Below the pieces are notes generated by a model, which was given only the letters and a program-made list of their open reading frames with translations, was not told the origin of the DNA and searched no databases. A stretch of 62,588 bases of DNA from Ruminococcus sp. (GTDB lineage Bacteria > Bacillota > Clostridia > Oscillospirales > Ruminococcaceae): contig SVNR01000009.1 of the NCBI GenBank assembly GCA_015066815.1, forward strand, positions 1 to 62,588. The letters run 5' to 3'. Position 1 is the first letter of the stretch; each line of letters starts with the position of its first letter. Below, one piece after another: positions 15,741 to 25,242 of the stretch. Position numbers and translations under genes: made by a program.

Positions 15741-17695
15741 ATATAGAAGTAGCTAAATCAGCGGGCTTTTGCTTCGGCGTCGATCGTGCGATAAAGCTTG
15801 TATATGAGGAAATAGAAAAAGGCGGTAATGTTGCGACATTCGGTCCCATTATTCATAACAAAAGCGTTGTAAATGATCTTGAGAACAAGGGAGTTCGTAT
15901 AATAAATGAGCTTACGGAGCTTCGCCAGAACGAAAGACTTATTCTCAGATCCCACGGAGTAGGGAAGAATATTTATGAAGAGCTTTCCGGTATGGGAAGT
16001 GAATATATTGACGCAACGTGTCCTTTTGTAGCAAGAATTCACAAGATAGTGAGTGAACAGTCAGAACAAGGCAAAATAATACTTATTGCAGGAGATAAGA
16101 CTCATCCGGAGGTAGACGCTATAGTAAAACATTGTACAGGAGAATGCTATGTTTTCGCAGATGAGGATGAGTTAAAAACAATTTTTCAAAAAAACTTTGG
16201 TTTTTTGGAAAAAAAGGTTGCAATTGTGGCGCAAACGACGTATAATATAATAGTGTGGAATAAATGTCTTGACATTATTCCCGATACCATTAAGGAAGTA
16301 ACCGAAATATTTCAGACCATATGCAACGCAACATCTGCGCGTCAGACGGCAGCTATTGAACTTGCACAGCGTTCAGACGTTATGCTGGTTATAGGCGGAA
16401 AGCATAGCTCAAATACAATAAAGCTGTATAACGTATGCAGCAAATACTGTATGACCTATCATATCGAGGATTCATCAGAACTGTATGATATTGATTTTTC
16501 GGATGCAACTGATATAGGTATCACTGCCGGAGCATCCACACCGGCTTATATAATTAAGGAGGTTATTCAAAAAATGAGCGAAATCCAGAAAACTCAGGAA
16601 GAGGAAATTAACTTCGCGGAGGCACTTGAACAGTCCTTCAAGAAAATACATACAGGTGAAAGGATCAAGGGAATCATTGTTGCTGTAAACAATTCTGAGG
16701 CAATTGTTGATATCGGCACAAAGCACACAGGCTTTATCAGCCTTTCTGAGCTTACAAACGACCCTTCAAAGAAGCCTGCTGATGTAGTAAGCGTTGGCGA
16801 AGAAGTAGATCTTGTTGTAATCAAGATCAATGACCAGGATGGTATCGCAACCCTTTCCAAGAAGAAGGTTGACGAAATGATCGGCTTTGATAATATCGTT
16901 AAAGCTATGGAAGAAGGTAAGGTACTCGAAGGTACAGTACAGAGAGCTGTTAAGGGCGGCGTTATCGTTCTTGTTGATGGCGTAGGCGTTTTTGTTCCTG
17001 CTTCACACACAGGTCTCGGCCGTGATGAAGATATCGAGAAGCTTGTTAAGCAGCAGGTATCTCTCAAGCTTATCGACGTAATTCCACAGCGCAGAAGAGC
17101 TGTAGGTTCTATCAAGCTTGTTCAGAAGGTTATCAGAGAAGAAGCTCAGAAGAAGTTCTGGGAGTCTGCAGAAGTAGGCGCAGTATACAAGGGTGAAGTT
17201 AAGTCTATCACAAACTACGGTGCTTTCGTAGATCTTGGCGGTATTGACGGTATGGTTCACGTTTCTGAACTTTCATGGAAGAGAATCAAGCACCCATCAG
17301 AAGTTGTAAAGATCGGCGATGTTCTTGAAGTATACATCAAGGAACTTAACAGCGAAACAGGCAGAATCTCTCTTGGCTACAAGAAGACTGAAGACAACCC
17401 ATGGGAAAAATTCAAGGCTTCATACAATGTAGGCGATGTAGTTAAGGCTACTGTTGTTTCTATCACACCTTTCGGTGCTTTTGCAAGCATCATTGACGGT
17501 GTGGATGGTCTTATCCATATCTCACAGATAGCTAACCAGAGAGTTGACAATGTTAAGGATGTTATCTCTGTTGGTCAGGAAGTTGACGTTAAGATCACAG
17601 AATGTGATATAGATAACAAGCGTGTAAGTCTTTCTATGCGTGCACTTCTCACTGAAGAAGAGGAAGCAGAAGAGGCTTCAGAGGATAACGAATAA
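15737..17695 (+). CDS. ispH: IspH (HMBPP reductase) fused to ribosomal protein S1
   Basis: A 652-residue two-part protein. Residues 1-278 are IspH, the last enzyme of the MEP isoprenoid pathway; its iron-sulfur ligands C12, C95 and C196 and the motifs around H41, H74 and TSAR are present. Residues ~300-640 hold four S1 RNA-binding domains (each with a ...GAFVDLGG-IDGMVHVSE type core). The fusion is known in Clostridia. Two things stand out. An in-frame ATG (M280) is preceded by a perfect AAGGAGGT (16556-16563). Also, codon choice changes at this point to the ATC/AAG/GGC style of highly expressed genes, so a separate S1 protein may also be made. Confidence 0.93.
   Translation: MNIEVAKSAGFCFGVDRAIKLVYEEIEKGGNVATFGPIIHNKSVVNDLENKGVRIINELTELRQNERLILRSHGVGKNIYEELSGMGSEYIDATCPFVARIHKIVSEQSEQGKIILIAGDKTHPEVDAIVKHCTGECYVFADEDELKTIFQKNFGFLEKKVAIVAQTTYNIIVWNKCLDIIPDTIKEVTEIFQTICNATSARQTAAIELAQRSDVMLVIGGKHSSNTIKLYNVCSKYCMTYHIEDSSELYDIDFSDATDIGITAGASTPAYIIKEVIQKMSEIQKTQEEEINFAEALEQSFKKIHTGERIKGIIVAVNNSEAIVDIGTKHTGFISLSELTNDPSKKPADVVSVGEEVDLVVIKINDQDGIATLSKKKVDEMIGFDNIVKAMEEGKVLEGTVQRAVKGGVIVLVDGVGVFVPASHTGLGRDEDIEKLVKQQVSLKLIDVIPQRRRAVGSIKLVQKVIREEAQKKFWESAEVGAVYKGEVKSITNYGAFVDLGGIDGMVHVSELSWKRIKHPSEVVKIGDVLEVYIKELNSETGRISLGYKKTEDNPWEKFKASYNVGDVVKATVVSITPFGAFASIIDGVDGLIHISQIANQRVDNVKDVISVGQEVDVKITECDIDNKRVSLSMRALLTEEEEAEEASEDNE
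16556..16576 (+). promoter_or_regulatory. internal ribosome binding site and start for an S1-only product
   Basis: AAGGAGGT (full anti-SD match) lies 10-11 nt before an in-frame ATG at 16574, exactly at the IspH/S1 junction. A product from here would be 373 residues, close to the stand-alone S1 proteins of Firmicutes. Confidence 0.55.
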
Positions 17696-17729
17696 TTATA
17701 TCCTTATTGACTTTGTGATATAAGCTATT

Positions 17730-17769
17730 GCTCCGGATTCAGTAACGTTGTGGATCCGGAGCTTTTTAT
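17730..17769 (+). terminator. intrinsic terminator after ispH-rpsA
   Basis: GCTCCGGAT (17730-17738) pairs perfectly with 17754-17762 and is followed by TTTTTA. It separates this operon from the GTPase gene. Confidence 0.75.
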
Positions 17770-17790
17770 ATAATCAGAAGGAGTATTGAT

Positions 17791-20367
17791 ATGAAACGAC
17801 TTGTTGTAGGTATACTGGCTCATGTTGATTCGGGTAAGACAACACTTTCCGAAGGTTTGCTCTATACCTCAGGAGATATACGGAAGCTTGGAAGGGTGGA
17901 CCATAAAAACTCGTTTCTTGATACATATTCTCTTGAAAAGGAACGAGGAATAACGATTTTTTCGAAACAAGCAGTTCTTCATATGAAGGATACTCAGATA
18001 ACCTTGCTTGACACGCCGGGACATATGGATTTTTCTGCAGAAACAGAGAGGACTCTGCAGATACTGGACTATGCGGTTCTTGTCATAAACGGTTCGGACG
18101 GAATACAAAACCACACAAGAACTCTCTGGAAGCTTCTTGAACGTTATAATATCCCTGTTTTTATTTTTGTAAACAAGATGGATCTTCCCGGAGTTGATAA
18201 GGAAAAGACACTTCTTGAGATAAAACAGAAGCTAAGCGACGGATGCTGTGACTTTGGAGCTGATAAAGATTCTGAAGAGTTTTTTGAAGAGCTGGCTTTT
18301 CATGATGAAGTGATCATGCAGGAATTTCTTGAAAACAACCGGGTTGATCTTCCGGATATAGTACGATGCATAAAAGAACGCAAGGTTTTTCCTTGCTGTT
18401 TTGGCTCTGCTCTCAGACTTGACGGAGTAGATAAGTTTTTGGATATTATAGAACACTTTACTGTATCAACTCCGGAGAAGTCCGCTTTTTCAGCTAAAGT
18501 ATATAAGATATCTGAAGATGATCAGGGAAACAGACTTACTCATCTGAAGATTACCGGAGGAAGTCTGAAGGTCAAGGAACAGATAATGCAGCAGAAAATA
18601 AACCATATAAGAATATACTCAGGTACTAAGTTTCAGGCTGTAGATGAAGCTTTTCAGGGAATGGTATGCGCAGTTACAGGATTAGCTGATTCTTATGCAG
18701 GTCAGGGGCTTGGAGAGGAGCCGGATTCACAGGCCACAATACTTGAGCCTGTTCTTACATACAGAGCATGTTTTCAGGCAGGTATTAATATTCATGAGGC
18801 AGTTTCGGCCTTCAGAAAGCTTGAGGCTGAGGAGCCTAAGCTGCATGTTGTATGGAACGAGCAGTTAAAAGAAATTCATGTGCAGGTCATGGGTGAGATT
18901 CAGCTTGATATCCTCAGAGCACTTATGCTTGAACGTTTTAATATAAGCGTTGAGTTTGAACACGGAAACGTTGCTTATAAGGAAACAATATCTGCTCCTG
19001 TTGAGGGAGTAGGTCATTATGAGCCGCTCAGACATTATTCAGAGGTTCATCTGCTGCTTGAACCCGGAGAACAGGGCAGCGGAATGGTTTATGCCTGTGA
19101 CTGTCGTGAGGAAATTCTTGATAAAAACTGGCAGCGTCTTATAATGACTCATCTTAACGAAAAAACTCATATAGGTGTTCTGACCGGGTCTCCGGTTACC
19201 GATATGAAGATCACTCTTGTATCAGGAAAGGCACACCTTAAGCATACTGAAGGCGGGGATTTCAGACAATCAACGTATCGTGCAGTCAGAAACGGTCTGA
19301 GATATGCAGAAAGCGTGCTTCTTGAACCGTATTATGATTATATTCTTGAAGTACCGTCAGAACACGCAGGAAGAGCTATTTCTGATCTGACAAGGATGAG
19401 CTGTACATTTTCAGCACCCGAGATAAACGGAGAACAGGCAGTTATAACCGGAAAGGCTCCTGTAGCGTCTGTCAGAGATTATCATAGTGAGCTTATGGGC
19501 TATACAAAAGGAAAAGGCGTATTCAGCTGTACACTCAGAGGCTATGAGCCGTGTCACAATCCTGAGGAAGTAATAGAAAAAATGGCTTATAACTGTGATG
19601 CTGATGTTGAAAATTCGGCGGATTCTGTTTTTTGTTCGCATGGTGCAGGCTTTGTTGTAAAGTGGAATGAAGTCGGAGAATATATGCATCTTCCTGGAGC
19701 TTCGGGACTGAACTATGATAAACATACAGAAGAAATCGAAGAACCGCGTAAAGATACTTCAAAGAAAAATTTAAACAGTTACCGAAGCAGTGAAGAAAGC
19801 GAAAAGGAACTGATGGAGATATTTGAGAGAGCTTATGGAAAAATATCTTCAGAAAGAAAAAATCCCTTTAGGTCCAAAAAGGAGATTAAGGAACAGCAGG
19901 TTACATACAAAAGCCGTCCTGTTCCGAAGGGACCTGAATATCTTCTGGTAGACGGCTATAATATAATTTTTTCATGGAAAGAGCTGAAGGAAATAGCATC
20001 AGATAACCTTGATCTTGCCAGGAGTATGCTGATAAATACGATGTGTAACTATCATGGCGTATACGGATGTGAGGTTATAGTTGTTTTTGATGCCTATAAG
20101 GTAAAGGGAATGACAAGAGAGGTTGAGAAGGTCGGAGATATAAGTGTTATATATACAAAAGAAGCGGAAACAGCAGATATGTACATAGAAAAAGCCTCGC
20201 ACGATCTCAGCAAGGAACATCGTGTGAGGGTTGCAACATCTGATGGACTTGAACAGCTTATAATTCTCGGAAACGGCGCCCTTCGTATATCAGCAGCGGA
20301 ACTCTATGAGGAAACAAAGCTTGTAAACAAGTATATAAGAGATTTTATAAAAGAAAATACAAAATAA
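17791..20367 (+). CDS. TetM/EF-G-like ribosomal GTPase fused to a YacP/Rae1-type NYN nuclease domain
   Basis: An 858-residue protein in two parts. Residues 1-~640 follow EF-G and tetracycline ribosomal-protection factors: G1 AHVDSGKTT at 10-18, G3 DTPGHMDF, G4 NKMDLPG, then domains II-V ending with the YEPCHNPEEVIEK region of TetM-like proteins. After a charged linker, residues ~716-855 form a PIN-like NYN (PF05991, YacP) domain: YLLVDGYNIIFSWKEL with D721, VVFDAYKV, ETADMYIEK and ATSDGLEQL. In B. subtilis YacP (Rae1) is known to cleave mRNA in the ribosomal A site, so a GTPase that enters that site is a sensible partner. Tetracycline resistance is not implied. It stands alone between two terminators. 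Confidence 0.85.
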   Translation: MKRLVVGILAHVDSGKTTLSEGLLYTSGDIRKLGRVDHKNSFLDTYSLEKERGITIFSKQAVLHMKDTQITLLDTPGHMDFSAETERTLQILDYAVLVINGSDGIQNHTRTLWKLLERYNIPVFIFVNKMDLPGVDKEKTLLEIKQKLSDGCCDFGADKDSEEFFEELAFHDEVIMQEFLENNRVDLPDIVRCIKERKVFPCCFGSALRLDGVDKFLDIIEHFTVSTPEKSAFSAKVYKISEDDQGNRLTHLKITGGSLKVKEQIMQQKINHIRIYSGTKFQAVDEAFQGMVCAVTGLADSYAGQGLGEEPDSQATILEPVLTYRACFQAGINIHEAVSAFRKLEAEEPKLHVVWNEQLKEIHVQVMGEIQLDILRALMLERFNISVEFEHGNVAYKETISAPVEGVGHYEPLRHYSEVHLLLEPGEQGSGMVYACDCREEILDKNWQRLIMTHLNEKTHIGVLTGSPVTDMKITLVSGKAHLKHTEGGDFRQSTYRAVRNGLRYAESVLLEPYYDYILEVPSEHAGRAISDLTRMSCTFSAPEINGEQAVITGKAPVASVRDYHSELMGYTKGKGVFSCTLRGYEPCHNPEEVIEKMAYNCDADVENSADSVFCSHGAGFVVKWNEVGEYMHLPGASGLNYDKHTEEIEEPRKDTSKKNLNSYRSSEESEKELMEIFERAYGKISSERKNPFRSKKEIKEQQVTYKSRPVPKGPEYLLVDGYNIIFSWKELKEIASDNLDLARSMLINTMCNYHGVYGCEVIVVFDAYKVKGMTREVEKVGDISVIYTKEAETADMYIEKASHDLSKEHRVRVATSDGLEQLIILGNGALRISAAELYEETKLVNKYIRDFIKENTK

Positions 20368-20379
20368 ATATTTTTTTGT

Positions 20380-20778
20380 TCAGTGTTTGGGAAAAGTAAC
20401 TTCGACAGGAATAATCGAGTCACTTTTCCCTTTTTTGTACATTGCGTGATTAAATGAAAAAATCATAAGCTTTATTATTCCTTCTACGGATTTCGGGTCG
20501 CAGTCACCAACAAATCCATTCATAAAAATATATGTCATATAGTCAGAGGCGTTTTCTTTTTTCAGAAGGAAGTCGATTACCCTTTCATTTACGTTTATGA
20601 ATTCTTTAAAGTCGTAAAAACATATGTAGATTCTTGTTTTAATGAAAAAATATTCTGAATACTCCAGAATAACATCTGCGTCAATTTTTTTGTTGTTCAG
20701 TGCTGATGTTGTCTGCCTGCTGAGTTTGTTGAATTCGTTTATTATTTTTGTTCTCAGCATTGATATTTTTGTTTTCAT
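20380..20778 (-). CDS. hypothetical protein
   Basis: A 132-residue protein of no family I recognise. It is mostly helical with a FIKTRIYICFYDFKEF centre and no membrane segment or signal. AAAGGAGGAG 8 nt upstream of the ATG argues strongly that it is translated. It converges on the GTPase gene, and its 3' end doubles as that gene's terminator. It is transcribed alone, away from the divergent GH127 promoter. Confidence 0.65.
   Translation of the reverse strand: MKTKISMLRTKIINEFNKLSRQTTSALNNKKIDADVILEYSEYFFIKTRIYICFYDFKEFINVNERVIDFLLKKENASDYMTYIFMNGFVGDCDPKSVEGIIKLMIFSFNHAMYKKGKSDSIIPVEVTFPKH
20389..20437. terminator. intrinsic terminator of the GTPase gene, inside the converging CDS
   Basis: GGGAAAAGT (20389-20397) pairs with ACTTTTCCC (20422-20430) and is followed by TTTTTTG. 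The hairpin lies within the last 50 bp of the leftward gene at 20380-20778. Confidence 0.7.
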
Positions 20779-20977
20779 GATTTAAGCTCCTCCTTTTCAT
20801 AATTATATCACAATAATTTATCTAAAACAAATTTTATGAGATATTTTATAAAATAAATTTACCTGTTATTGTGTTAAAACAGGTATTAATTTTTAGATGT
20901 TTTAAGTACAAGATACAATTCTGTGTTTTTAAAAAATACAATTTTGTTATGTTTTTATATTATTTTCTCGTATTGTA

Positions 20978-21006
20978 TTGACATTTTTGAGACAAAAGTA
21001 TATAAT
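20978..21006 (+). promoter_or_regulatory. consensus promoter of the GH127-dockerin gene
   Basis: TTGACA (20978-20983), 17 nt, TATAAT (21001-21006): a perfect vegetative promoter about 60 nt before the ATG. The rest of 20779-20977 is AT-rich and shows nothing further. Confidence 0.85.
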
Positions 21007-21070
21007 GTTAACTGAAAAAGGTTTTTATTCATTAGGAACGTAAATAACTTTTTTGAAAGGATTGTATGTT

Positions 21071-24000
21071 ATGGACAAAAAAATTATGAAGCGCATAGTT
21101 TCAGCCTGTTTGTCGGGAGCTATGCTTTTTTCGCTGACTTGCGAAACCGGATACCGTGGAGTTATGACAACGCACGAAAACATCTCCTCGGTGTATGCAT
21201 TGGAAAGTCAGAACATAAACGACTTTTCAATAAGCGATGTTACAATGACAGACGCATATGTGACAAACGCTTTTTCACTCGAGCTCAAATATCTGTTGTC
21301 GTTTGATAACAACAGGCTTCTTGCAGGTTTCCGTGACAATGCAGGTCTCAACACCTACGGGGCAAAAAGATATGGCGGCTGGGAAAATACCCTTATCGGC
21401 GGTCACGCTATAGGTCATTATCTTACAGCGATGGCACAGGCGTATCAGAATCCGACCGTTTCATCATCGGACAGAGACAAGATAATGGGCAAGTTAAAAG
21501 TTCTTGTTGACGGAATGCAGGAATGTCAGAAAAATTCAAAAGGCAAGCCGGGATTTTTGTGGGCGGCAGCAAAGAACGGTCAGAGCAACGTTGAGTTCCA
21601 GTTTGATAATGTTGAAAACGGAAAGGCCAATATAATCAACGAAGCCTGGGTTCCATGGTACACCATGCATAAGCTTATTGCCGGTCTTGTTGACGTATAT
21701 AATAAAACAGGATATGCACCTGCAAAAGACGTAGCATCTTCCCTTGGTGACTGGACATATAACAGATGCAGCAAATGGAGCACACAGACTCATGACAAGG
21801 TTCTCAGCATAGAGTTCGGAGGAATGAACGACTGTTTATACGATCTTTATGCAATCACAAACAATCAGAAGCATGCAGATGCGGCACATTTTTTTGATCA
21901 TGATGCATTGTTCAAAAAGGTTGTTAATGTAGGCGCCAACGCTCTGAACGGCAGACATGCAAATACAACTATCCCTAAGTATATGGGTGCGCTGAAGAGA
22001 TATATGGTTCTTGGTAACAAGGTAAGCGGAACAGATCAGTATTTTAAATATGCTGCTGATTTCTGGGATGTAGTTACAGTTCATCATACATATGTAACAG
22101 GCGGTAACAGTGAGTGGGAACACTTCGGTATGGATGATATTCTTGACAAGGAAAGAACAAACTGTAACTGTGAGACCTGTAACTCATACAATATGCTTAA
22201 GCTGAGCCGTGAGCTTTTCAAAATAACCGGTGATAAAAAGTATATGGATTTTTATGAGAGAACATATTATAACTCAATTCTTTCTTCTCAGAATCCTGAA
22301 ACAGGAATGACTACTTATTTCCAGCCTATGGCTACCGGATACTTTAAGGTATACAGCTCCGAGTTTGATCATTTCTGGTGCTGTACAGGAAGCGGAATGG
22401 AGAGCTTTACAAAGCTCGGCGATACAACCTATATGCATCGCGATGACACTCTCTTTGTAAATCTTTATCAGAGTTCCGTACTTAACTGGAAAGAAAAGAA
22501 TGTAACTATAACACAGAAAAGCAGTATTCCTGACGGCGATAAAGTATCCTTTACAGTAAAGGGTTCAGGTTCGCTCGATCTTAGATTCCGTATTCCTGAC
22601 TGGATAGCAGGAAACATGATCATAACAGTAAACGGTGAGAGATTTGCATACACTGATGTAAATGGATACGCACAGGTTAAGCGCAGCTTCTCCGACGGAG
22701 ACATTGTAGAGCTTACACTTCCTCAGGAAGTACAGGCACATACATTACCTGACGCAAAGGGTAAGGTTTTCGCATTTACATACGGTCCTGTTGTTCTGAG
22801 TGCTGAGCTTGGCACAACTGATATGAAAAAAGGCTCAACAGGTATGTGGGTATCGATCCCGTCTGAAAAGATAGCAGGTTCAGAAAACATAACAGTAAAC
22901 AAAGAAAACGGCTCAGTATCGATGTTTATGTCCGAAATCGGAAAACATCTTGTAAAAGACAGCTCGTCTATGAAGTTTACTCTTAAAGGCACAGACAGAA
23001 CACTTGTTTTCACACCGCACTACAGACAGTATAAACAGCGTTATGGTATCTACTGGTACTTTAACAATGCTGATTCTGTAATTGATACAGGACTTCCGCG
23101 TGCAAAGTATACAGTAACTGATACGGTACAGCCTGGCTACGGACAGTATGAAAACGATGAGCTTCATAATATGATCGAGTACAAGTCAGTCAGTGTAACA
23201 TCCGACAGTACATACAGATATACTCAGGGTAACGGATACTTCGGATATTCTATGGCAGTAGATGAAACTGCTCAGTATTCTCAGCTTACAGTAAAATTCA
23301 GAAAAACTGATAACGGAAAGACCATAAAGATCCGTGTCGGAAACTCTGTTCTTTATGATAAAAAGCTTGACTATGACGGAGATGAAAGCGTTTATGATGT
23401 TAAGCTTATAATTCCTCCGGAGGTTATGAATTCGGCAGTAAGAACTGTAAACGCAAACGGCGCAGAATGTTCTGTTGTTGACGTATTTTTCTCATCATCC
23501 GATGGAAAAGAATCAGCTAAGGTATGTGACTTCATATATATGAAGGCTATAAAGAGCCTTTATGATACTGACAACACAACAGCGTATTTTGTGGATTGCG
23601 GAGACCATGATACTACAACTGTTACAGGCAGTGATAAGTATGGATACTTTAACAGCCTGACAGAACAGGTTTATGGCTCTGATGAGGTTACAGGTGCTGT
23701 ATGGGGACTTATCGATGATCCTACCGACCGTTATGAAGGCTCAAAGAAGAGCAAGGGAATATATACAGCAAACACATGGGCAAATGAATTCAACACTACA
23801 GATAATCAGGATAAGGCTAACAGTAACCGCTATACAAAAAATCAGTTTGAAAACAATATAGAGAGACATCTTGATTATGGCTTTACACTTCCGAACGGAA
23901 CATATAATGTAGAAATAGGCTTCTGCGATCCATGGAAATGCTCGAACAATCCTACTGTTTACGCAAACTATGGAACAGAAAATGAAAGCGTAGTTGCTTC

Positions 24001-24331
24001 AAATGTCAGCATAAGCGGAAATACATCTGTTGAAGGAAAGGTTAAAGTTACAGACGGTAAGCTTACACTTAACTTCAGAACAGAGGATAAAGCGATAAAC
24101 GTAAGCTATATACGTATAAAGTTTGACAAGAAGGATGCTTTGCCATCAGGCGGTATCAAGGGTGACCTTAATTCCGACGGTACAGCAAATTCACTCGATG
24201 CAATAATGTTCCAGAAATACCTGCACGGAATTGATGACGTGTTTGACGGATACAGCGCAGACATGGATGATTCATGCAGTCTTGGAATCCTCGATATGAT
24301 TCTGCTTAAGAATAAAATCATATCAGGCTGA
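21071..24331 (+). CDS. secreted GH127-like beta-L-arabinofuranosidase with dockerin
   Basis: A 1086-residue cellulosomal enzyme from ATG 21071 (GAAAGGA 9 nt upstream; a TTG 18 nt earlier is less likely). After a signal peptide (~residues 1-44) comes a GH127/DUF1680 (alpha/alpha)6 domain to about residue 640. ERTNCNCETC and WCCTGSGME contain the Glu and Cys residues that in this family bind zinc and include the nucleophile. Two beta-rich modules follow, the second malectin-like (roughly 820-1015). The last 56 residues are a dockerin with two calcium loops (DLNSDGTANSLD and DMDDSCSLGILD) that should dock it to a scaffoldin cohesin. The likely substrate is plant arabinan or extensin-type arabinose; the exact linkage cannot be read from sequence. 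Confidence 0.88.
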   Translation: MDKKIMKRIVSACLSGAMLFSLTCETGYRGVMTTHENISSVYALESQNINDFSISDVTMTDAYVTNAFSLELKYLLSFDNNRLLAGFRDNAGLNTYGAKRYGGWENTLIGGHAIGHYLTAMAQAYQNPTVSSSDRDKIMGKLKVLVDGMQECQKNSKGKPGFLWAAAKNGQSNVEFQFDNVENGKANIINEAWVPWYTMHKLIAGLVDVYNKTGYAPAKDVASSLGDWTYNRCSKWSTQTHDKVLSIEFGGMNDCLYDLYAITNNQKHADAAHFFDHDALFKKVVNVGANALNGRHANTTIPKYMGALKRYMVLGNKVSGTDQYFKYAADFWDVVTVHHTYVTGGNSEWEHFGMDDILDKERTNCNCETCNSYNMLKLSRELFKITGDKKYMDFYERTYYNSILSSQNPETGMTTYFQPMATGYFKVYSSEFDHFWCCTGSGMESFTKLGDTTYMHRDDTLFVNLYQSSVLNWKEKNVTITQKSSIPDGDKVSFTVKGSGSLDLRFRIPDWIAGNMIITVNGERFAYTDVNGYAQVKRSFSDGDIVELTLPQEVQAHTLPDAKGKVFAFTYGPVVLSAELGTTDMKKGSTGMWVSIPSEKIAGSENITVNKENGSVSMFMSEIGKHLVKDSSSMKFTLKGTDRTLVFTPHYRQYKQRYGIYWYFNNADSVIDTGLPRAKYTVTDTVQPGYGQYENDELHNMIEYKSVSVTSDSTYRYTQGNGYFGYSMAVDETAQYSQLTVKFRKTDNGKTIKIRVGNSVLYDKKLDYDGDESVYDVKLIIPPEVMNSAVRTVNANGAECSVVDVFFSSSDGKESAKVCDFIYMKAIKSLYDTDNTTAYFVDCGDHDTTTVTGSDKYGYFNSLTEQVYGSDEVTGAVWGLIDDPTDRYEGSKKSKGIYTANTWANEFNTTDNQDKANSNRYTKNQFENNIERHLDYGFTLPNGTYNVEIGFCDPWKCSNNPTVYANYGTENESVVASNVSISGNTSVEGKVKVTDGKLTLNFRTEDKAINVSYIRIKFDKKDALPSGGIKGDLNSDGTANSLDAIMFQKYLHGIDDVFDGYSADMDDSCSLGILDMILLKNKIISG

Positions 24332-24384
24332 TAAAAAAAGTTAATAGTCTTTACGGATGAGTGCATGCATCTTGTAAGACAGTA

Positions 24385-24429
24385 AAAAAATCAACCGTTG
24401 TTCATAAAGAACTGCGGTTGATTTTTTTA
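24385..24429 (+). terminator. intrinsic terminator after GH127 gene
   Basis: AAAAAATCAACCG pairs with CGGTTGATTTTTT around a loop of about 17 nt. Confidence 0.75.
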
Positions 24430-24434
24430 GGTAT

Positions 24435-24525
24435 ATAGTGAACAAAAAAACATTTTTTGTTCACTATTAGCCGATATGCGCAGAGTGACCGCAGGGAACG
24501 GATGTGCAAGGCATATTGATAATAT
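24435..24525 (-). repeat. dispersed hairpin repeat, copy C
   Basis: A 15-bp perfect side hairpin (24435-24449 with 24453-24467, arms ATAGTGAACAAAAAA) is followed by the core in reverse orientation (TGCGC 24477 to GTGCA 24508). It ends near GGCATATTGATAAT. The rest of 24526-24741 is AT-rich leader of the sigma factor gene with no clear consensus promoter. Confidence 0.75.
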
Positions 24526-24741
24526 AATTGTCTTGTCGGTTAATAGTGATGTAATTCTATAAAATGATTTATTTACATTTTCTTGAAGAAAAATTGTATA
24601 TAGTAAACAATAATCATATATAAAATTGTGCTTTGCTACAAACTTTCTTTTGAGTTCAAACATTTTGGGCTTCTCAAAGATTATATATATGAAAGCTTTC
24701 AAAATAAAGAGGTGATACCAATAGAAACGAAGGAGCTTGGT

Positions 24742-25242
24742 ATGCTGATCAAGCGAATCAGCGGCGGAGAAACTGAGGCTCTTGAACTCCTTTATCGTGA
24801 GATGAAGGATTGTGTTTTCGGTCTGGCACTTGTATATACAAAATCATACGCCGATGCAGACGATGTGGTACACGATACTTTTCTTGCAGTGTGGAAGAAC
24901 GCAGATACATATACAGAAGTTAATCCTAAGTCATGGATAATGACTATTGCAAGAAATTTTTCACTTAAGTGTATAAAAAGAAAAAACGAAATATGTGAGT
25001 ATGATGAAAATATTTTATCGGATGATTTCAGCGATAAATTAGCAAATGTAGATATGATAAATAAAATGCTCGAAAATCTTGGGGAAAAAGAGCGTGAGAT
25101 TGTTATGTTGTATTCGCACGGTTTTTCACATTCTGAAATAGCGAAAATAACCGGCAGTACATATGCAACAGTCAGATGGAAGTACCGGAACGCAATAAAG
25201 AAGCTTACACGATTGTTTGGAGATGAGTCTGAAAATGAATGA
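24742..25242 (+). CDS. ECF-type RNA polymerase sigma factor
   Basis: A 166-residue sigma-70 family factor. The start is ATG 24742, since AAGGAG ends 6 nt upstream; a longer frame (from 24628) lacks an SD. Region 2 (about residues 5-75) contains the -10 recognition helix DADDVVHDTFLAVWKN. Region 4 has LGEKEREIVMLYSHGFSHSEI followed by ATVRWKYRNAIKKL for the -35 box. It overlaps by 8 bp the gene for a membrane protein placed as its anti-sigma partner. It lies between two dockerin-protein genes, so a role in sensing substrate or wall state and controlling cellulosome genes is a reasonable inference. Confidence 0.9.
   Translation: MLIKRISGGETEALELLYREMKDCVFGLALVYTKSYADADDVVHDTFLAVWKNADTYTEVNPKSWIMTIARNFSLKCIKRKNEICEYDENILSDDFSDKLANVDMINKMLENLGEKEREIVMLYSHGFSHSEIAKITGSTYATVRWKYRNAIKKLTRLFGDESENE

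Noticed and set aside
17791-20367. Tetracycline resistance gene
   Set aside because: The GTPase half is TetM-like, but the NYN fusion, housekeeping neighbours and lack of a resistance leader or mobile context do not support a resistance call.
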